Origin: a virus
Direction: 5' to 3' (one strand)
Length of the DNA stretch: 64,000 nucleotides
IMG/VR virus record: IMGVR_UViG_3300036944_000550
Location: 1 to 64,000 of that record
This document shows positions 40,409 through 49,482 of this stretch, one piece after another. The stretch's first letter is position 1. The number at the start of each line of letters is the position of its first letter. The notes under the pieces are model-generated. The model made no database searches. It saw only the letters and a program-made list of their open reading frames with translations, and was not told where the DNA came from. The translations under genes and the position numbers were made by a program.

Positions 40409-42442
40409 TTATGCTGTCCTTATCCACAATTTAACAGATGACACTGTTTCTTTAGTTGCTTGTATTGTTGCGCCGGAATATGTTCCTATAAAGTTATTTA
40501 TATAACTCCCCAAGTAATTTCCAGTGTAATTTGTTGTTCCAGTGTAAAAACCAGTATATGCTATTCCTACGCCAGTGAAATACCCTGTATAGGTTCCAGT
40601 GTACGCTGTTCCAGTAAAGGTTGCAGAATATGGAGTTCCTGGAGTTCCGCTGAAAAACCCTGAGTACGCTGGTCCTGGACCAGTATAGAATCCAGTATAT
40701 GAAGTTCCTGGACCACTGAAAAACCCTGAGTACGCTGGTCCTGGACCAGTATAGAATCCAGTATATGAAGTTCCTGGACCTGTAGGTCCAGTATAAGTTC
40801 CTGCATACGGCTGACCATATGATGGACCTGCTGGATTCGAGTATGATGGACCTGCTGGATTCGAATATGATGGACCAGCTGGGTTTGATCCTGCAGGTGT
40901 AGAATATGATGGCGGTCCCGCATAGAATCCAGTGTAATATGCCTTGTCATAACCAGTGACAAAATACAGGGAAGGGCCTTGGAAATTTCCTGCATAACCT
41001 AAATTTGATGCATAGAATCCAGCATAATTTTGTGGTGCCGAAAACTCTCCTATGTAAACTTCTCCAGGTTCATTTGGAGCGATAGGTATCTCAAAGTATC
41101 CAGTATAGTTGAGACCTGGACCTGTATAAAACCCAGTATAGTTTGCAGCAAAGATACCACTAGTATAATATACTACCTGTTCTCTTTGGGGCGGAGGACC
41201 ATCGTAATTCCCTCCATAACTGCCAGTATATGGTGTTGAATATGATGGACCTGCTGGATTATTACCTGCTGGATTCGAGTATGATGGACCTGCTGGATTC
41301 GAATATGATGGACCAGCAGGTGTAGAATAAAATGGACCACCTATGTAATTACCAGTATAATTTGCTCCTGGATTTGCTGGACCCGTATAAGTTAATCCAG
41401 TATAATTAGTAGTACTAGAAAAATTACCAGTATAATTGCTGGACCCTGTATAGGTTGTTCCAGTATATGCTAAAGGAGAGGAAAAAGATCCAGTATAATT
41501 GCTGGAAGTACTATAGGTTGTTCCAGTATATGGGGAACTATAAGCAGGTCCAGTAAAATTACTGCTGTAATTTCCTGATGCAGAATAAGGCGCAGAATAT
41601 GGAAAAGGACCAGTATAATTACCAGTATAATTACCAGTATAATTACTACTGTAATTACCAGCGTAGTTCTGTGGCGTTACTTCTTCGCGAGTATCCGTGA
41701 ATGTGTTACCTGTTTGAACCCAAGTGCCGCCACTAGGCGCATCTGATTGGATTTTATAAGTTCCGATACCTGTTTCAATAATTCTATTTCTAAAGACTGG
41801 AAGCATCTGTTCGATTTCTGCTTCAGTCATCTGCTTGCAGTTACCACCATTAAACGTTCTTAGTGGTGTGAGATCCGCTGTTGGTAGTGAAGATGAAACT
41901 GTTTTCTGCCACAGATATGTTACAGTGTTTCCACCTTGTGCTGTATCTGTTAATGTATACCGCGAAACCCAAGTTCCGCCTGATGGTGCAGTTGCTTGCA
42001 GTTTATATTGTCCAGCAGTATATGTTGATTCAGATACCATTGCATTAATACACAGATCCATTGTGCTATCAATGTCACCATCTACCATTTCTTCTAGACG
42101 AGAATCCCATGCTAATGGTCTGTTGGTAATACTTTCCACTGCTGCAGCAGTAACCTGTTTAGCAGTGTATGTTGTTGTAGAAACTGCACCAGTAGCAGGA
42201 TGCGTTCCGATAGATTCGGTTCTTGTCGTATCGACAAACGTACCGATCAAAGTTCCTGCACCTGAGTTATTTGTAGTAATATTAATTTCAGCAGTTCCAG
42301 TACCATCTGTTACTGCAGCAAACTTTTCTGTGATAACATTAGCAATATAATTTTTTACCTCTGCATCGGTCATGGTCTGCAAACCGCTGATGTTTGCAGA
42401 AGTGATTGGGGAACCTGTTGCCTTGACCTTTAGAGGGTTCAT
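40409..42442 (-). CDS. Tetrapeptide-repeat adhesin-like protein 2
   Basis: A 677-residue paralogue. The N-terminal 255 residues align with protein 1 (SANISGLQTMTDAEVKNYIA, NITTNNSGAGTLIGTFVDT, QYKLQATAPSGGTWVSRYTL). From about 258 the sequence becomes a repeat region with NYTG tetrapeptides, PSYSNPAG octamers and SYTGFYTGPGPAYSGFFSGPG 22-residue units (two perfect DNA copies). The shared C-terminal cap TKETVSSVKLWIRTA follows. It begins one base after the stop of the 160-residue gene, with AGGTTAA as a possible Shine-Dalgarno, and shows more Pro and Ser than protein 1. A receptor-binding or decoration fibre is inferred. Confidence 0.78.
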   Translation of the reverse strand: MNPLKVKATGSPITSANISGLQTMTDAEVKNYIANVITEKFAAVTDGTGTAEINITTNNSGAGTLIGTFVDTTRTESIGTHPATGAVSTTTYTAKQVTAAAVESITNRPLAWDSRLEEMVDGDIDSTMDLCINAMVSESTYTAGQYKLQATAPSGGTWVSRYTLTDTAQGGNTVTYLWQKTVSSSLPTADLTPLRTFNGGNCKQMTEAEIEQMLPVFRNRIIETGIGTYKIQSDAPSGGTWVQTGNTFTDTREEVTPQNYAGNYSSNYTGNYTGNYTGPFPYSAPYSASGNYSSNFTGPAYSSPYTGTTYSTSSNYTGSFSSPLAYTGTTYTGSSNYTGNFSSTTNYTGLTYTGPANPGANYTGNYIGGPFYSTPAGPSYSNPAGPSYSNPAGNNPAGPSYSTPYTGSYGGNYDGPPPQREQVVYYTSGIFAANYTGFYTGPGLNYTGYFEIPIAPNEPGEVYIGEFSAPQNYAGFYASNLGYAGNFQGPSLYFVTGYDKAYYTGFYAGPPSYSTPAGSNPAGPSYSNPAGPSYSNPAGPSYGQPYAGTYTGPTGPGTSYTGFYTGPGPAYSGFFSGPGTSYTGFYTGPGPAYSGFFSGTPGTPYSATFTGTAYTGTYTGYFTGVGIAYTGFYTGTTNYTGNYLGSYINNFIGTYSGATIQATKETVSSVKLWIRTA
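40470..41668 (-). repeat. Mixed repeat array in adhesin 2
   Basis: It contains a perfect 66-bp tandem duplication (copies beginning near 40651 and 40717), three perfect 12-bp units cagtataattac at 41611-41646, and a block of 24-bp units encoding PSYSNPAG present at about 40827-40890 and again at about 41270-41325. It is built like a locus that changes length by slippage or recombination. Confidence 0.85.
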
Positions 42443-42443
42443 T

Positions 42444-42926
42444 TTAGTTTAACCTGTTACCACTCGAGTCATATACAATTAAATTAGTTACACGATACCA
42501 ATCTACGGCATCTTGTGCAATCAATTCAACAGATGAATATGGTGATAGATTAACACCAACGTTGACAGTTCCACCGTCAATGACATCTGAAGTATTTGGA
42601 TACACCTTAATGGTAACTGCTGTGGTATTGATAACCTTGATGGTCAAACCAGCGGCAGCAGTCGGGAGTTTTACACCTTGATTTGCTGTTGCTGTTGTGA
42701 TCATGTTGACAGTTTTTGTCAGCGCAGTAGCATCACCTTGAGTGGTTCCTGCTGCTGTAACTGTGCCTGCGACCGATTTGGTCAGGGTTCCGGTAAGTGT
42801 TAAATCTGCAAAAGAAGGACTAGCGCCAGATTCATACTTATCTGTATTCAAATTGCTGAAGTTATTATCAACTTCAGTATTCGTCAGCGGAGTCCCCTTT
42901 ACAGATCTAAGGGTAAGAGTGCTCAT
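42444..42926 (-). CDS. Virion structural protein, fibre-associated
   Basis: A 160-residue protein. The N-terminus TLRSVKGTPLTNTEVDNNFSNLN is a common start of marine-phage tail-fibre-associated proteins. It is followed by PSFADLTLTGTLTKS and a beta-rich domain (PTAAAGLTIKVINTTAVTIK, PYSSVELIAQDAVDWYRV). It ends VYDSSGNRLN, close to the end of the 697-residue fibre. AAGGATAA Shine-Dalgarno. Confidence 0.72.
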   Translation of the reverse strand: MSTLTLRSVKGTPLTNTEVDNNFSNLNTDKYESGASPSFADLTLTGTLTKSVAGTVTAAGTTQGDATALTKTVNMITTATANQGVKLPTAAAGLTIKVINTTAVTIKVYPNTSDVIDGGTVNVGVNLSPYSSVELIAQDAVDWYRVTNLIVYDSSGNRLN

Positions 42927-42932
42927 GCGTTT

Positions 42933-43148
42933 TTATCCTTGTTTCTGTAGTATTTTTGTTAGTAAGTTTTTAATCTCAATCATTTCATCCTTAAGATTAT
43001 TTATATCGTCTCCATATGATTCTATTTGCTTCATATGTTGTTTACGAGACTTATATGCATGCAGAGCAGGCAGGTCATTCGAAAGTATTGCCTTCGAATG
43101 ACCATCACGTTCATACTTTGTTGTATCAGTTAGTTTAATTCTTGTCAT
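42933..43148 (-). CDS. Small helical hypothetical protein
   Basis: A 71-residue protein: TRIKLTDTTKYERDGHSKAIL, then a C-terminal coiled coil (DINNLKDEMIEIKNLLTKIL). ATG 43148 directly follows the stop of the 2105-residue gene (TAATATG), and an in-frame upstream codon inside that gene is unlikely to be the start. It could be a coiled-coil adaptor for the large tail protein. Function unknown. Confidence 0.65.
   Translation of the reverse strand: MTRIKLTDTTKYERDGHSKAILSNDLPALHAYKSRKQHMKQIESYGDDINNLKDEMIEIKNLLTKILQKQG
42998..43005 (-). promoter_or_regulatory. Possible internal late promoter
   Basis: Minus-strand TATAAATA inside the 71-residue gene, 71 nt before the 160-residue gene start. It could be a chance codon match. 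Confidence 0.35.
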
Positions 43149-43149
43149 A

Positions 43150-46100
43150 TTACACCTGCAACGCAATCGCTCTTAGTTCTCTCACGCGAGGAACGACAGA
43201 ACTATTTGTTGATAGAGGAATAACCTTTACTGCGAAACTTTTATATCCGCTGTAAGTAGCACTTCCTACTGTGTATTCAAGAACTCCAGCATTTTTATTT
43301 GCTGTCGGTATGGTATACTGATATTCAACATAACCAGATTTTGCTGTGGTGCTAAGAGGTGGATTTACTGCCTCTAATTCGATCCAAGCAAGATCATCAA
43401 AGTTCGAGGGATCTGTTGCTTCTTGGAATTTACCATATACCTTAACATCACAACCAACAGGAATCTGATTGCTCAAATATACCTTTAGATCTTCTGCATC
43501 TTGACCATCATCAAGAACAACCCTACGAGAGATATACTTAGAAGCAGCGGAACCGTTGTTTCCAGTTTCAGTAGTAGTAAGATTATTTACATCATTGGCA
43601 ATTGCGATTATAGAACATTTTCTAGTATCGATTACAGGCGAAACAGTTGATGTTTGTGTCATCATACCTGCTCTAACTGTCAGAGATTTATCACCATCCA
43701 AATCTGTTTGTTCATTTGAGTACGAATAGATTTGTGCTTCATATGATAACTCATACTCCTGCCCGAAATTGATTCCCTCAAACGTAGTTCCGCCAGCACC
43801 TGCACCAGTTGCAGTTGGTGCAACTGACCAAGAAATTGTTGCAGGAGTATGATCAATAGAACCGATATTGGTTTCAAGGACATTAAGTTGCTTATTTTCG
43901 ATTTCTGTGATTTCAGCATAAGATGTACCGTTACCAATAATATCAGCAGCAGTGAATGAACCCAGATTTACTAGAATCTTACCTACATTGTATAGGGAAT
44001 CATATTGTTTAACAAATCCTCTATTCAAAGTTACTGCTACTGCTGCAGCAGAACCACTACCACTCGAGATAGTTAGTCTTGGATTGGATGTGGTCACATA
44101 TGTCAGACCTGTCAACGTACCAGCAGTAGTTACGATTGCTGCACCGCCAGAAGTTTGAAGAGTGAATCCAGTAACATTTGGTGACGTTCCAGTTACTGCA
44201 GAAACTTTGTAGACAGTTCCTGATGTGTATCCAGTAATGGTGCCTGTACCTGCACGAGTACCAGTAATTGTTACAGTATCACCAACAGATAGCGACGATG
44301 CGCCACAAGTAAACTGCCCAGCAGTACCAGAAGTAGCAACAGTCGCTGCCAGAGTTCCAGTCGTTGTATTATATCCCGCTCCTGGATTTATAACTGCAAC
44401 ATTTGTTACTGATCCGCCTGCGATTGTTACCGCAACAGTTGCATTTGTAGTAGCACCACCACCTGAAAGAGTATGTGTAATAGTTCCGTTCGTATAACCA
44501 GTACCTGCATTCGTAATATTGAAGGAGAATCCGTGAATTACATCACCTGCTTCAAAGTTTCCGTTCGTAAACGAATCGAATTTCAGGAAGTCGACATCCA
44601 TGTTTCTCATCACAAGCGAACCAACTGTATTGATTTCAAAGTTTGCACGACGTAACGTAAACTTAATATCTTCTGCTTGGTGTGCTGTCCAAGATCTATC
44701 ATTTGCAGATGTAAATAGAAGACCTACGTGTGGTTGCTCAGAAATTCTATTCTCTGTGCCGAGTTCGTTCTCGCCCAATTCAGAAACCCAAATATTATAA
44801 TCTGGATTATTACCTGCAGGAAGAAGAACAAAACAGTATTCCGTATTGTTCTGAAGATATACAGGTGATGGGAAAGTGAATGTTGTTGCAGTTGCAGCGG
44901 TTTCACTCACAGAAACGTCAGCAGGATTTAGTGTTACTTCACCAAACGGAATAACTCTATTACCAGGATATCCATTTACCACTTCTCTTAGTTGGAGAGT
45001 AATTGGTGCACTAGATGACTTGGTTCTGAAATATACATCAAGATTGGTAGCATAACAACCGAATGGCATACCTTCGACATAGAAGGTCTGTGCAATAGGA
45101 TCTCGTCCTCGAACTGGTGGCGCGCAAGGATTTACTGTGTTACAAATTTCAGGAAGTGATATTGTTTCAAAACTTCCAAAAACGAGACCACCGAAACCAC
45201 CGAAACCACCTATTTGAATTTCTTGTGCAGGCGTGCAAGTTGTTACTGGTTCGCAAGGATTTGGAGTTGGAGTTTCGGCAACGGGCACGACAGGTGCGGT
45301 TGGTGTTGGTGGTGGAGTTGGTGTAATAACAGGAGGATCTGCAACAACAACTGGCGGTAACGTAGGAGGAGGAGGTGTTCCTGGTGGTGGTGGAGGAGGT
45401 GGCGGAGGAGGTGGTGTAATCACGGTATTTTCAATATTTGTTATGTTATTAACCGTCGTAAATGTATTATTTACTGTTGTTTGGACAACACCAACATTTC
45501 TATCTGCTAATCTATTTTCAGTAGTAGATGTTTCAAATACTGATCTTGAATCAGAAACATTGTTGATCGCCACGTTAGCAACACGAGTCGATACGACTGT
45601 GTCTTGGACAGATTGTGACAATCCATTTGCTGACCATGTTTGCGTGGACGCAGTTGTTATGAACGTATCGCGGTTAAATTCATCATCACAGAGACGGAAA
45701 TTCTTATCACCAGTACGGAATGTTGCTGCTGGAATTCTAAATTGTCCTACGCAAATACCCTGAGCATTTGTAATTAGCGAGGCACCATAAGCACCCGAAT
45801 TGCCAGCAATCGCATATGAAGAATACGCTGCAGGATCCGTTGGTGGAATATCCGTAGTTGGATCAAAACTCAGTGGTCTACAATGTGTCGCAACACCAAT
45901 ACCATCAAAGAATGGGAATACTCGTGTATTTGGTTTCATTCTTTTTGCGATGAAGGTTATGACAACTGACCGCATGAACGGAATGATGGAAGTATCTGTT
46001 ACGCGAGCACCAATTCTCTGACTTTGCGTTTCCGGAGTTACTGAAATAGAAACACCTTGACGAGTTTGGCGCTGTTCGGTGGTAGTAGTTATAACTTGTG

Positions 46101-49100
46101 TTTGTTCTTGGAATAGTGTATCACCACGTATTTGTGTATTACCAGCGACAGTTTGTGAGGTTTGTCCTGTGGCAGTTCTTCCAGTTACTACATCTTGCCA
46201 ATCACCATACTGAGTTCCCCATGCATCTGCCATGGTTTCCCAAGCATCATAATTTCCATCGAAGTTTACACTTACATCTGGTTGCATTGAGGTATCCGTC
46301 CAGTTATCAACTGGTGGATCTAGTTCCATATTTCCGATGTAGTTAAAGAGTAACTCCCCGACACAATTTCTCGGTTTAGAGGCCGATGTATTTTCTGTCA
46401 TCATGATATTAGTATACGGGAGGGTTATCAAGTCGCCCGTCTTATATACGTTTGTTGAGTTGGTATAATCAAAAGCGAGATCGATATTTTCTAGATAGAA
46501 GAAAGGACGCAGTTCTTTTTTTACTGGATCAATTGAGATATGATATGCACTATCAAAAACATTACCGATATTATGTCCAGTAAACGCATCAACTAGGATA
46601 CCGTTTTTAAAACGATCAAGTCCAGAACCATCAGGTATAGACAAATCACTGGCCGCTTTTTCTAATAGCGTCAACGATGTATAATACTCAAGACGGTTGA
46701 TTCGTTGTTCTAGAACACCGATGTCGCGCATAGTATATCGACGATTATCAATGCTTCGGAATGTCACACCATAATCTGGACGATTTACGCTCTTCGCAAC
46801 ATTAGGAGCGAGTGATGGATATGGTGGAATTGTTATGATTGCCAGTGACATGCAATTATCTGGTTCAGCAGGAATTCCAGGAATCAGTGATGGTGTACCA
46901 TATATCGTACTGAATACACCTTCGGAGTCAATGATCAGTCGATCTGTTCTTCCGAGATAATACTCTAGATCAGTAATAAACTGTTCGGTTGGAACTGGAT
47001 TTGTGATACCAACGGAAGGAGCAGATAAGGTTGTGCTCTCAGTAGGATTAGTTGTTGCAGATCCTACAGTGGTAGAATTCGCTGCAGAATCTGCATAACG
47101 AACACGGAAATCTAAAGTATCACGCAAGTCAAATGATTCACCTGTCAGCGGCGATCTATAAATTGGAATATCCTGCGTCTTAATTGTTCCTGCGGCCGCA
47201 CCAGTATCATCAATCGGATATGAGTCAACAACAAAGAAAGTACCGTCTGCAGAAGCACCATCGTGGGTGAAGAAATCTAATTTGATAACCAATTTCTTAT
47301 TCGTAAGTGACGGTGCACTAGGTTTCTTGATAATTTTGGCATTGCGATATTCATTATCACGTTGACCATTATCGAGAGTAAACGAAGAAGCAATGTCTAC
47401 ACCAGCAGCAACTACTGCAGCATCAGTATCAGTATTAGCACCAATAAAAATATTTTTAATTTGATACACATCTGACAGACCAAGTGAATACGTACCAGTA
47501 TTTGTTGATGGGTGGGTATTCGTATTGATAATTGCGTAACGATCTTCACGAAGAACCTTTAAAATAGGTTGCGCATTAGCAGTCTGAACATTTACATAAA
47601 GTTTAACCTGCTTTGGTGCAGCGGCAAGACTTCCTGTAAGATCAATAGTGATTGATTGTGCCGAGTTCTTTGTGAATGTTGCCTCAACCGTAGTAAGATT
47701 AATTATCGATCCAATTGGACGACTATCACCATCAATGGTAGCCGCTTCTTTCATCACCATAGTGAAATTATTGTTTCTGATTGTATTAGTAAACGAATCA
47801 TATGGGAAAGTTTCGTCACCACTTAGAGTTATGGTAACTCCACCAGTAATGCTTAATTCACCGTCGAATTCTTTGGTGTAGATAAATGAGTTATCATAAA
47901 CTGCACTGGGAGCAATAGTTTTCGTTGCTCGAGCAGGAATTCTATATAGAGATTTGTTGAAACTTGTTTCTTGTAGAACAGCATTACCACCTACGAGAAC
48001 AATATCGGCATGACCATCAGCAGTATCATTATAGAAGATACCGCGAACATCCTTAAAATCTCCACTTGACATTGCAATGTCATAGAGATATAAACGATAT
48101 TCTGCCGCAGCAGTTCCAACTGTTCCAGATTCATATACAATCTGTTTTACGCGAGCAGTACCAACCTGAGATCCCGCTGCAGCAGTTGCAGAAAATGTAG
48201 TTGCAGTGATTGCTCCTGCTGCTATACTGCGAAGACTGACTTTATCGCCAGTGTTTAAATCCCACATCCCGCAGAATTCGTCTACGAGAATATAGTTACC
48301 ATACGCAGTACTAATTGGAATTTCTTGTTGATTTACTGTTGTCAATCCCTTTGGAACAACAACGTATTCTGTTTGGAATGTTTCATGCTCATATCCGCGA
48401 ACATATGCTTTACCTGCTTCAAGACCGATAGCAAGAAGATCTTTGCTACCACCACGTTCTGGATCGACAGTGTTTAGTGTTCGTAAACCATTGTTATCGT
48501 CAACATTAAGATGCTCTTTAATCAAAACAGGGAATTGTCTTACTGCATAATTACCTGACTCGTCATATGTGCGTCTCGCCATGTTCTTACCGAGTTCGCC
48601 ATAGATATTTGCAGTGTAAATTCTTTGGACTTCTCCACTTATGATTTCAACCAATTGGTTAAACGTGGGAGGAATTGTGTCAGTTGATTCATATGCAACA
48701 AGCGTAGTTGTTACTTGGTATCTATCTGCCCCTGGAGCAGCATAGTTGAAAGATCCTTGTGCAGGATCTAGTAAAGTTTGATCATCTTCAGCAGAAACTG
48801 TATCTTCTACGATCTGGAATCCAACCTTTACAGATGGTAGATTGGAATACTTAGAAAGTATGATTGTTTGTGTTTCGTGATTGACGAATTTACCATCAAT
48901 ATACACAATACCGTCATCAACAGTCAACGCAGAAGCAAGACCCCAATAACTGTTAGTTGGTTCTGCTTCATCATATGTGGTATCAACAACAAATGTATCA
49001 CCGTTTCTGCCCGCAGTCGTGGAAGTTACAGTAAGAGTTTCACCCCCTGTGAAGTGAACCGCAGTCGTAGATCCATCACCGCTTGTATAGCGAAGATATA

Positions 49101-49467
49101 GTGTTTTCAAGTCAGGAGATTCTGCTTGAGTACCAGTTGCTGCATCAAGAATTACTGCGGTGATTCCTGATGTTGCACCAGTTACCGTATCGCCAATATA
49201 ATCTACTAGTGTGTCATTATCTACTCCAGCATCAAGGATCTTAACGAATGCTCTCTGAGAATCCAGTTTGAATTCACAACCTTGGACGACTGAACCATTC
49301 TTGAAAATATGGTTTCCGAATTTACCAATTTGAGATTGCAACAGAGTTTGTAGTTGCGTAAGTTCGCGTGCCTGTACTGCATATCCAGGACGGAACAAAA
49401 CTCGATTGAAATTTTTTGCATCGTCAAAGTCATCATAGTATGGAGATACATTTAAATTCAGTGCCAT
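43150..49467 (-). CDS. Giant tail/baseplate structural protein (DUF4815-like N-terminus)
   Basis: A 2105-residue virion protein, the largest in the window. The N-terminus (NVSPYYDDFDDAKNFNRVLF, RPGYAVQARELTQLQTLLQS) matches the DUF4815-type structural proteins encoded beside gp6-gp8 in marine T4-like phages. A Pro-rich linker with an 11-Pro run lies near residue 1355. A domain around 1450-1620 has Cys pairs and a beta-sandwich pattern. Residues about 1640-1800 carry GxGY-type repeats and a module of about 95 residues nearly identical to one in the gp7 analogue. The C-terminus is beta-rich. It may be a long baseplate-associated fibre in the place of T4 gp10-gp12, which is inference. Confidence 0.8.
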   Translation of the reverse strand: MALNLNVSPYYDDFDDAKNFNRVLFRPGYAVQARELTQLQTLLQSQIGKFGNHIFKNGSVVQGCEFKLDSQRAFVKILDAGVDNDTLVDYIGDTVTGATSGITAVILDAATGTQAESPDLKTLYLRYTSGDGSTTAVHFTGGETLTVTSTTAGRNGDTFVVDTTYDEAEPTNSYWGLASALTVDDGIVYIDGKFVNHETQTIILSKYSNLPSVKVGFQIVEDTVSAEDDQTLLDPAQGSFNYAAPGADRYQVTTTLVAYESTDTIPPTFNQLVEIISGEVQRIYTANIYGELGKNMARRTYDESGNYAVRQFPVLIKEHLNVDDNNGLRTLNTVDPERGGSKDLLAIGLEAGKAYVRGYEHETFQTEYVVVPKGLTTVNQQEIPISTAYGNYILVDEFCGMWDLNTGDKVSLRSIAAGAITATTFSATAAAGSQVGTARVKQIVYESGTVGTAAAEYRLYLYDIAMSSGDFKDVRGIFYNDTADGHADIVLVGGNAVLQETSFNKSLYRIPARATKTIAPSAVYDNSFIYTKEFDGELSITGGVTITLSGDETFPYDSFTNTIRNNNFTMVMKEAATIDGDSRPIGSIINLTTVEATFTKNSAQSITIDLTGSLAAAPKQVKLYVNVQTANAQPILKVLREDRYAIINTNTHPSTNTGTYSLGLSDVYQIKNIFIGANTDTDAAVVAAGVDIASSFTLDNGQRDNEYRNAKIIKKPSAPSLTNKKLVIKLDFFTHDGASADGTFFVVDSYPIDDTGAAAGTIKTQDIPIYRSPLTGESFDLRDTLDFRVRYADSAANSTTVGSATTNPTESTTLSAPSVGITNPVPTEQFITDLEYYLGRTDRLIIDSEGVFSTIYGTPSLIPGIPAEPDNCMSLAIITIPPYPSLAPNVAKSVNRPDYGVTFRSIDNRRYTMRDIGVLEQRINRLEYYTSLTLLEKAASDLSIPDGSGLDRFKNGILVDAFTGHNIGNVFDSAYHISIDPVKKELRPFFYLENIDLAFDYTNSTNVYKTGDLITLPYTNIMMTENTSASKPRNCVGELLFNYIGNMELDPPVDNWTDTSMQPDVSVNFDGNYDAWETMADAWGTQYGDWQDVVTGRTATGQTSQTVAGNTQIRGDTLFQEQTQVITTTTEQRQTRQGVSISVTPETQSQRIGARVTDTSIIPFMRSVVITFIAKRMKPNTRVFPFFDGIGVATHCRPLSFDPTTDIPPTDPAAYSSYAIAGNSGAYGASLITNAQGICVGQFRIPAATFRTGDKNFRLCDDEFNRDTFITTASTQTWSANGLSQSVQDTVVSTRVANVAINNVSDSRSVFETSTTENRLADRNVGVVQTTVNNTFTTVNNITNIENTVITPPPPPPPPPPPGTPPPPTLPPVVVADPPVITPTPPPTPTAPVVPVAETPTPNPCEPVTTCTPAQEIQIGGFGGFGGLVFGSFETISLPEICNTVNPCAPPVRGRDPIAQTFYVEGMPFGCYATNLDVYFRTKSSSAPITLQLREVVNGYPGNRVIPFGEVTLNPADVSVSETAATATTFTFPSPVYLQNNTEYCFVLLPAGNNPDYNIWVSELGENELGTENRISEQPHVGLLFTSANDRSWTAHQAEDIKFTLRRANFEINTVGSLVMRNMDVDFLKFDSFTNGNFEAGDVIHGFSFNITNAGTGYTNGTITHTLSGGGATTNATVAVTIAGGSVTNVAVINPGAGYNTTTGTLAATVATSGTAGQFTCGASSLSVGDTVTITGTRAGTGTITGYTSGTVYKVSAVTGTSPNVTGFTLQTSGGAAIVTTAGTLTGLTYVTTSNPRLTISSGSGSAAAVAVTLNRGFVKQYDSLYNVGKILVNLGSFTAADIIGNGTSYAEITEIENKQLNVLETNIGSIDHTPATISWSVAPTATGAGAGGTTFEGINFGQEYELSYEAQIYSYSNEQTDLDGDKSLTVRAGMMTQTSTVSPVIDTRKCSIIAIANDVNNLTTTETGNNGSAASKYISRRVVLDDGQDAEDLKVYLSNQIPVGCDVKVYGKFQEATDPSNFDDLAWIELEAVNPPLSTTAKSGYVEYQYTIPTANKNAGVLEYTVGSATYSGYKSFAVKVIPLSTNSSVVPRVRELRAIALQV
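44088..44370 (-). repeat. Copy A of a module shared with the gp7 analogue
   Basis: About 280 bp encoding TLAATVATSGTAGQFTCG through [12 protein letters not shown], highly similar at DNA level to 53925-54210. Long identical blocks include the parts encoding [12 protein letters not shown] and YKVSAVTG. Confidence 0.85.
45365..45415 (-). repeat. Polyproline-coding, G-rich strand repeat
   Basis: A GGN/GGAGGT-type array on the plus strand encoding a run of 11 Pro followed by GTPPPPTLPP on the minus strand. The rows of GG doublets could form a two-layer G-quadruplex on the plus strand. Confidence 0.7.
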
Positions 49468-49482
49468 ATTTTATGTTCTCTC

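Noticed and set aside
38628-41668. CRISPR-like array
   Set aside because: The regular 12-bp period lies within open reading frames, has no unique spacers, and is explained by tetrapeptide codons.
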